From the NCBI GenBank assembly GCA_024364805.1, contig CM044500.1, positions 13,154,962 through 13,188,174 of the forward strand: a stretch of 33,213 nucleotides of DNA. Reading direction: 5' to 3'. The position numbers were made by a program, and so were the translations under genes. Origin of the DNA: Euprymna scolopes. Its lineage: Eukaryota; Mollusca; Cephalopoda; Sepiida; Sepiolidae. Of the stretch, positions 28,791 to 33,213 are shown piece by piece. A model generated the notes under the pieces. It had not been told where the DNA came from and did not search any database. It saw nothing but the letters and a program-made list of their open reading frames with translations. Every line of letters begins with the position of its first letter. The stretch's first letter is position 1.

Positions 28791-29001
28791 GTCCTCATGT
28801 AATGTTAAATTATACTGAGATATAAATCTATATTAAAAGTTCTCAGTATTCATAAACTACAAAGGCATTTTTATGAATACAAGATAACAATCTTAACACA
28901 GCATAAAAATCACATAAATTTATCTTGTCACGTTTTCATCAATATAGCACATGTTCTCATACACGAGCGATTAAGAAACCATATATAAGTTTTTTATACA
29001 A

Positions 29002-29041
<40 letters not shown>

Positions 29042-29652
29042 ATGTGTGCGAGATATTTATGGGTTGCTTTGTTATTTTTTGCATCATCATCACTTTTTTT
29101 TTTTTGTTTTTTTACAATCGCTCGCCGTTTCATGTATGGCCATGTCGTCTTGTCTAATGGTCAGCAATTTTCTGTTTATCTAGAATAAATAAAATACTCA
29201 ACAAAACACTTTTCCTGGCTTTTCTTCAAAGTTTTATTGGAGAGAGAATTTACTTATGGAGAGAGATACTACATAGCTAAAATTGTTTGCTTTTTAATTT
29301 CTTAATTTACTCTTAAGAAATGAAGCAATGGCAAAATTCGCTGAGATTATGTACATTATTAGATGTGTCTCGTTCGCGTAGCTTGACTTTCCAGAAAGAA
29401 CTGACTAGAAACCCTTCGTTTCTGTCGTCGAAAATGTGACATAATTTTATATCATCATCGTTTGACAGTATGTTTTGTCTCGGGAGTTTGATCTTCTTTG
29501 CCCTCCGTTCCAAACCACATCGTCTGTTCCTGGGTACATTTCTGTTTGCCTAGATTATCCTGATATGTACTAATGTGACCCTTTCTAAAATTCACATGAG
29601 CTAACTTAATCGCTATTTACTGGTGTAGGGTCCCAAATATATAACATTTGAA
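28791..29652. other. Interval between the dispersed repeats; no recognisable gene
   Basis: It contains a (TG)n run at 29003-29049. A minus-strand frame (29313-29513) encoding LPRQNILSNDDDIKLCHIFD and following residues has reasonable composition but no recognised domain and no supporting splice or start context. Nothing else was seen. Confidence 0.4.
29003..29049. repeat. (TG)n microsatellite
   Basis: About 19 uninterrupted TG units, then CATGTGTGCG. Confidence 0.95.
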
Positions 29653-30044
29653 CTCTTCAGATTTGGACTAAATATGTATACAATTTTTTCTTCATTTTAT
29701 ATATTCATTGAAACTTTTACCGTATTTGTCCATATTGGTTGGGTAACTCTTTACTCGTGACATCATAAGTTAGATTTATCAGGTTCGAATTTGTTAGTTT
29801 GTAAATTAATTCTTTATTTTTAAAACTATTAGTCAAGGTCTTAAATCGGATAATCTTCCAGTAAAATGAGATCTTTGATCCATCTGACACTATTTTATCT
29901 AAGACAGTTGGGTTGATGCCATTTTCTTTAGATTGAAGCTATGACTTTCTTGATGTTAGTGATGTGTTTTGTGGTTTATTCTTTTATTTTTTTGATGTTA
30001 TTGTTATTAATGTGGAGATGGGGATTTAGGATAATTTCTTTTTT

Positions 30045-30200
30045 GGTTGCAAATGCACAGAGGGGATTTCTCAGGGTCGACTCTTGCATCTTGAAGTATC
30101 AGATGTGATGTGGCTGGGCATCTAAGATCGCAAGGCACTAAGTATGATTTGGTTGTACTAAGGATATATTCTAGGGTCGAATCCTGGTCAAAGAACTAAA
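30045..30200 (+). mobile_element. tRNA-derived SINE remnant (tentative)
   Basis: GTGGCTGGGCATCTAAGATC at ~30108 resembles a polymerase III box A (TRGYNNAGNGG). GGGTCGAATCCTGGTC at ~30174 resembles box B (GGTTCGAATCC), at a tRNA-like spacing of about 60 bases. A second box-B-like sequence, GGGTCGACTCTTGCATC, lies ~100 bp upstream at 30074, which would fit a dimeric tRNA-like head. Cephalopods are known to carry tRNA-derived SINEs. No A-tail or target duplication was identified. Confidence 0.45.
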
Positions 30201-30699
30201 TATGATCAAGGCAAGAGGGAGGAAGTTATTAATAAACTGTGTATAAACAAAAGTTTTTCTTTTCTCTTTCCTTTCTCGATTTCGTCACCCCACACCTTTC
30301 ACAATCTAACATTACAAAGGCATTTGAGAAGTTTTATTGCCATACAAGCCAAATGGCTGGTATATAAAATCAACGGTAGCTTCTTTAATATGACAGGGGC
30401 GCGTTCGAAATAAATGTTTCTGTTTAGAGCACAATTGAACTATAATACTTGACTTTCGTATTTTAAACTTTAATTCATTTTAATTAATTAAAAAAATAAT
30501 TTTATAAAATCAACAGTAGGTTCTCTACAGTGTAATGTAGACTACAATGTATTGCGGACTAAGTCACCACAGGGAGGCATATGAAGCTTCTTCCTGGTGC
30601 ACTACAATGTGTCCCCAACTAGAGCAAGCAATCAGCCGATTTGATTGAAAAATGGATGCTTTCACTGATTTCGAGGACAATAAAAATATAGGAGTGTGA
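30201..30699. other. No recognisable gene
   Basis: TATAAAATCAACGGTAGCTTCT at 30361 recurs as TATAAAATCAACAGTAGGTTCT at 30502, a short direct repeat pair about 140 bp apart. The rest is AT-rich and unclassified. Confidence 0.4.
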
Positions 30700-30751
30700 A
30701 ACATCCATTGATCATCATTCAATCCCGGGCAATGGTGGGTCTTCCTGCTAG
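30700..30751 (+). mobile_element. Helitron-like 3' terminus
   Basis: CCCGGGCAATGGTGGGTCTT is followed by CCTGCTAG and then T. The pattern CCCGGGCAACGCCGGGTnnTnnnGCTAG is a common 3' end of animal Helitrons: a short GC hairpin about 10 bases from a terminal CTAG. The hairpin's right arm is partly decayed. Insertion between A and T is expected, and the next base is T. The matching 5' end was not found nearby, so this end belongs to a truncated or unrecognised element to the left. Confidence 0.5.
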
Positions 30752-31119
30752 TACATACATATAATCAATCCTCATCTCAAAAACTTCGAATTATTTATGT
30801 TACAATCATAGGTATGAGATAATATTTATTTACAATTAAAAAATTGACTAAAATATTATCTGATTTTGAAATTGTGCTTATTCTTTTAGATATGTGTTTG
30901 TATTTCTTTCTGAAGCTTCATCAATTAGTCAGACTTACGTTTGGTATTTTAATCGAAAATCTGCAAAGATTTCATTGAATCATCTGATCTTAAATACATC
31001 CACGCATTTCTGTAAGAGGCTCTGTCCATCAGTCAAGCGATCGTGCTTGAGTGTGAAGTAATTTTTTTAGAACCCTTTCTTTAACGCGCTCTGTCCATAT
31101 TCATCGGTTGTCATACATT
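30752..31119. other. No recognisable gene
   Basis: AT-rich sequence; GCTCTGTCCAT occurs twice (31020 and 31088) as a short direct repeat. Nothing else was recognised. Confidence 0.4.
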
Positions 31120-32012
31120 CGAGGTGCTTTCAATAAATTTCCAGACATTTTTCGTATGGGCACTTTTATTGATAGTACACACATGAAACTCTAGACCCCT
31201 TTGAAGTAATCTCCCCCGGCTGTAATGCACTTATATCGTTCTAACAACTTCTTTTATCTCCTTAAAAAAAAAAAAAAAAAAAAAAATTGTCTAATCATAA
31301 CAACAGCCTCCAAGGTTTCTCTTGAGCTTAGGGAATAACCAAAAGTCACAAGGATCAAGGCCTGGACTATAGGGAGGGTGATGAACTGTCTTGATACCCA
31401 TCTTGGTCTAATAGTCTGTAATGGAGTTGTGGACTGCTCCCTTAGGACAAACTTCGCACAAATCTTCAGCATCTTCAGTTCCTCATGAATAATTATATGT
31501 ACAGTTTCCACACTGACATCAGACTGTGCACTTATTGTCTCTATAGACACACGACGGTCCTTATCCATGAAGTTATTATTTGGTCGATGAACTCTGGTGT
31601 TCTGACTTATTTACTTCTCCCACACCTCTCATTATTCCTCATAGACCTCCTGACTTCCTTGAATCTCTTATGACACTCGAAAACTAAGTCTAGATTCATG
31701 CAAGATGGTCCAAACGCAGTCTAAAACGTTCCATACGTTTCTGTGGCATTTTTTCCCACGTTTAAAACAGCATTTTATTGCATATCGTTCTTCTAAAGTG
31801 CCCTCCTGTTCAGATTGCATTTTTGTAATTCATCAGCTGTAACAATCAGGCTTTAGTACAGTGTATTCCAACCCCTGCTGTAGCTGTTCATTTAAACCTG
31901 AAATCACAAAAATTAGTCAGATGTATAGCAATAACATACTGAATTTTCAAGAGTTTACGATAATTTTAAATGCCTGTACAAAAAAGTCTGGAAACTTATT
32001 GAAGACACCACG
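31120..32012 (-). mobile_element. Mariner (Tc1/mariner) remnant with both terminal inverted repeats
   Basis: The left end, CGAGGTGCTTTCAATAAATTTCCAGACATTTTTC, matches the reverse complement of the right end, CGTGGTGTCTTCAATAAGTTTCCAGACTTTTTTG, at about five in six positions. A TA follows the right end, and the left neighbour is TT, a probable mutated TA target. The minus strand encodes SIETISAQSDVSVETVHIII with KICAKFVLR (helix-turn-helix and linker, ~31545-31450) and then HPPYSPGLDPCDFWLF (~31385-31335), the mariner motif holding the third catalytic Asp. At 893 bp it is shorter than an autonomous ~1.3-kb mariner; the segment between those blocks is deleted. A run of 26 A at about 31263-31288 interrupts the C-terminal part. 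Confidence 0.85.
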
Positions 32013-32328
32013 TAAGTTTGAAATAACCTTTCATGAGTAAATGTGCAAATAGAGTTGACTCATCCGTTCTTATTTGTGTTGAATGCAAATAAATTTAATT
32101 GATTTTCGAAATTTTAATCTATATAAATTGATCGATTCAATCAAATATTTATTTTCCTTCCTCCTTTCTTCTCCGGGATAGACGGACTGGTTTCTCTCTA
32201 TTTAATCAATAATGACCGTGTTTTCTTATGGAAAACAGCAGTTTTATAGAATTATTAGCCTTGTGAATTTTATGCATTTGTAATTAATTTAGTGATATTC
32301 TAACAAGTAACCTAGGTAGTCGCAATGT
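32013..32328. other. No recognisable gene
   Basis: AT-rich sequence between the mariner and the Helitron-like end. No motif was recognised. Confidence 0.45.
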
Positions 32329-32645
32329 TATCTTTCTATATATAAAGTTCAATGACTGTGTGTTCCCTATAGAAATAAAGATTAGAAAATCTGCATAAAA
32401 AACTAAAAGTGTATTTGTATGTAAAATTTTTCTGTGAAGTCTATAGAAGTGGTTTCGAATATTTATGTGGACAGAAAATCATATAAAATTCTCTTAGAGA
32501 GACAAAGGAAGTAGCTCCCGTTTATACCAAATCTCTAAGGGAGGTATAGAGATAAAACCTCGTTTAAGATACAAATGCGACTTTAATTGAATCTAAACAA
32601 AATGTTGGATATTGACCGGGCAATGCCGAAAGGTGTGATGATCGA
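32329..32645 (+). mobile_element. Short non-autonomous Helitron-like element (tentative)
   Basis: The 5' end, TCTTTCTATATATAAAGTTC, is followed by a GTGTGTTC stretch and resembles 5' ends of animal Helitrons (TC...CTATATATAAA...TGTCTGTCTG). About 290 bp later ATTGACCGGGCAATGCCG (32611-32628) resembles the CCGGGCAACGCCGGG hairpin near Helitron 3' ends; the terminal CTAG is not preserved. There is no helicase or Rep coding sequence, so it would be a short passive copy. Confidence 0.4.
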
Positions 32646-32844
32646 CGATTATTATGATTATTCAAGCCAAAAAGTTTTTTCAGCTAAAATATATTTAGAA
32701 TGATCAAAATATTTAGAATAAATATTTATTTACATCAATTTAGGAATGTTAACTTAAAAATGTTATCATAACAATTTAGTTGACAACTTAGAAATAATGA
32801 TGTAAAATATCAGGTGATTATCTTAATGACGTATACTAATGACG
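32646..32844. other. No recognisable gene
   Basis: AT-rich sequence with a TGACGTCA palindrome at ~32840. No coding motif was recognised. Confidence 0.4.
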
Positions 32845-33125
32845 TCATTTAGAAGTGGAAGTGTGCTGGGCCCATAACCTGTTAAGTGTTGGTGAAAATG
32901 TTGCAAAATATTCCACTCCAGAAATTTCTGAAAAACATTTTGCTACAAATCTTGCTGTAAAAGTTTCACTACCAGAAGCTGTGATTTCTTTGGAAAAAAC
33001 CCAGCATGAAGAAATTATATTTTTATCTGTTGGTTTTGCCACTATTTCGTATGTGTTATTTTCAGATAAAGCTTTCAATTCGGATATCATAGCTTGTTCC
33101 TATTCTTGGTGATTTTCTGAATTAA
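32845..33125 (-). mobile_element. Ty1/copia retrotransposon fossil, RT N-terminal part
   Basis: The minus-strand translation ELKALSENNTYEIV, IISSCWVFSKEI, TARFVAKCFSEISGVEYFAT and FSPTL is the start of a copia-type reverse transcriptase (family pattern: E..AL..N.TWELV, KWVFK.K, KARLVAKGF.Q..G.DY..TFSPV). It is a partial, broken fossil. The rest of pol would lie to the left, where it is not seen, and the parts before RT would lie beyond the right edge of the window. No long terminal repeat is visible. The age cannot be judged from this short piece, but the partial state suggests an old copy. Confidence 0.8.
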
Positions 33126-33213
33126 CCACCTCATTATAACTTTCCGGTACACTGTTCAACTAGTAACAGTAAGCTACTGTGTAGTCTTGTATCTTTTCAA
33201 TTTGTAAGAAGTC
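33126..33213. other. Right edge of the window
   Basis: It may continue the copia fossil on the minus strand, but no family motif is clear in this short stretch. Confidence 0.3.

Larger units (their letters stand above)
28555..29850. repeat. Dispersed repeat pair (28555-28790 and 29653-29850)
   Basis: The two blocks share AACTCTTCAGAT, CCATATTGRTTGGGTAA, GTGACWT and AGTTTATCTGGTCCGAATCT / AGATTTATCAGGTTCGAATT, then TTTATAAATCCATTATTTCTTTT-like sequence. The spacing differs by small indels. They are two diverged copies, in the same orientation, of a ~200-bp repeat I do not recognise. It has no open frame, so it is probably a SINE, the tail of a larger element, or a MITE. Confidence 0.7.

Noticed and set aside
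29313-29513. 66-codon minus-strand frame as a host exon
   Set aside because: Composition is plausible but there is no recognised domain, splice context or repeat-family match.

Overview
This window looks like repeat-dense, AT-rich DNA between genes of a metazoan, most likely a mollusc and plausibly a cephalopod. The organism call is inference. It rests on the mixture of many degraded non-LTR retrotransposons (LINEs), 5S-rRNA-derived remnants, mariner and Helitron pieces, long RAY/AAT/CTT/TG simple repeats and 20-25 bp minisatellites, with no bacterial-style gene organisation. I found no host protein-coding gene, intact tRNA or intact rRNA.

Layout. 1-2300: A/G-rich tract, a small GC-rich island with inverted repeats, a palindromic 13-bp minisatellite (738-895), and low-complexity AT DNA. 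2318-4703: a pile of LINEs, in which an RT fragment is interrupted by an antisense LINE 3' end with its poly-A tail, then a hammerhead-like motif, then a decayed LINE A copy. 4704-8330: mostly AT-rich DNA with a 5S-derived remnant (6647) and a 20-bp tandem repeat. 8337-8690: a LINE C-terminal end with a fold-back at its 5' side, followed by a 265-bp RAY repeat. 9465-10860: two antisense LINE fragments. 11470-12133: broken minus-strand copy of an uncharacterised gene family seen in multicopy form in metazoan genomes. 12950-13400: a 32-bp perfect hairpin and local duplications. 13395-15460: three abutting LINE remnants, the last apparently from the restriction-like-endonuclease class. 15660-17050: half of a 5S-derived unit and another antisense LINE. 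18556-21536: the longest LINE (family A) with endonuclease, RT and C-terminal domains, broken by two nonsense codons and a frameshift and lacking the motif A aspartate. 21652-22022: mariner remnant. 22600-24580: LINE B pieces around an unclassified 900-bp block. 24706-28550: a series of minisatellites, including a telomere-like tract, a 580-bp array and a 20-bp array split by a 1.25-kb 5'-truncated LINE A copy. 28555-30200: a dispersed repeat pair and a tRNA-like SINE remnant. 30700-33213: Helitron-like ends, a mariner with recognisable terminal inverted repeats, and a Ty1/copia fossil at the right edge.

How the parts fit. The three long LINE A copies share the same 3' tail, ending in a short AATAAAA-type A-rich stretch. 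They represent one family at different ages: 3012-4703 is the oldest by eye, and 18556-21536 and 26804-28054 are younger and closely alike. LINE B is present only as fragments. Nothing here forms an operon or pathway; the window is a record of insertion, truncation, inversion and tandem duplication.

I did not find a convincing undescribed functional system. The best leads are the fold-back structures (8337-8486 and 12983-13111), the palindromic minisatellite, the hammerhead-like motif, the minisatellite split by a LINE with homology at the junction, and the multicopy uncharacterised gene remnant.
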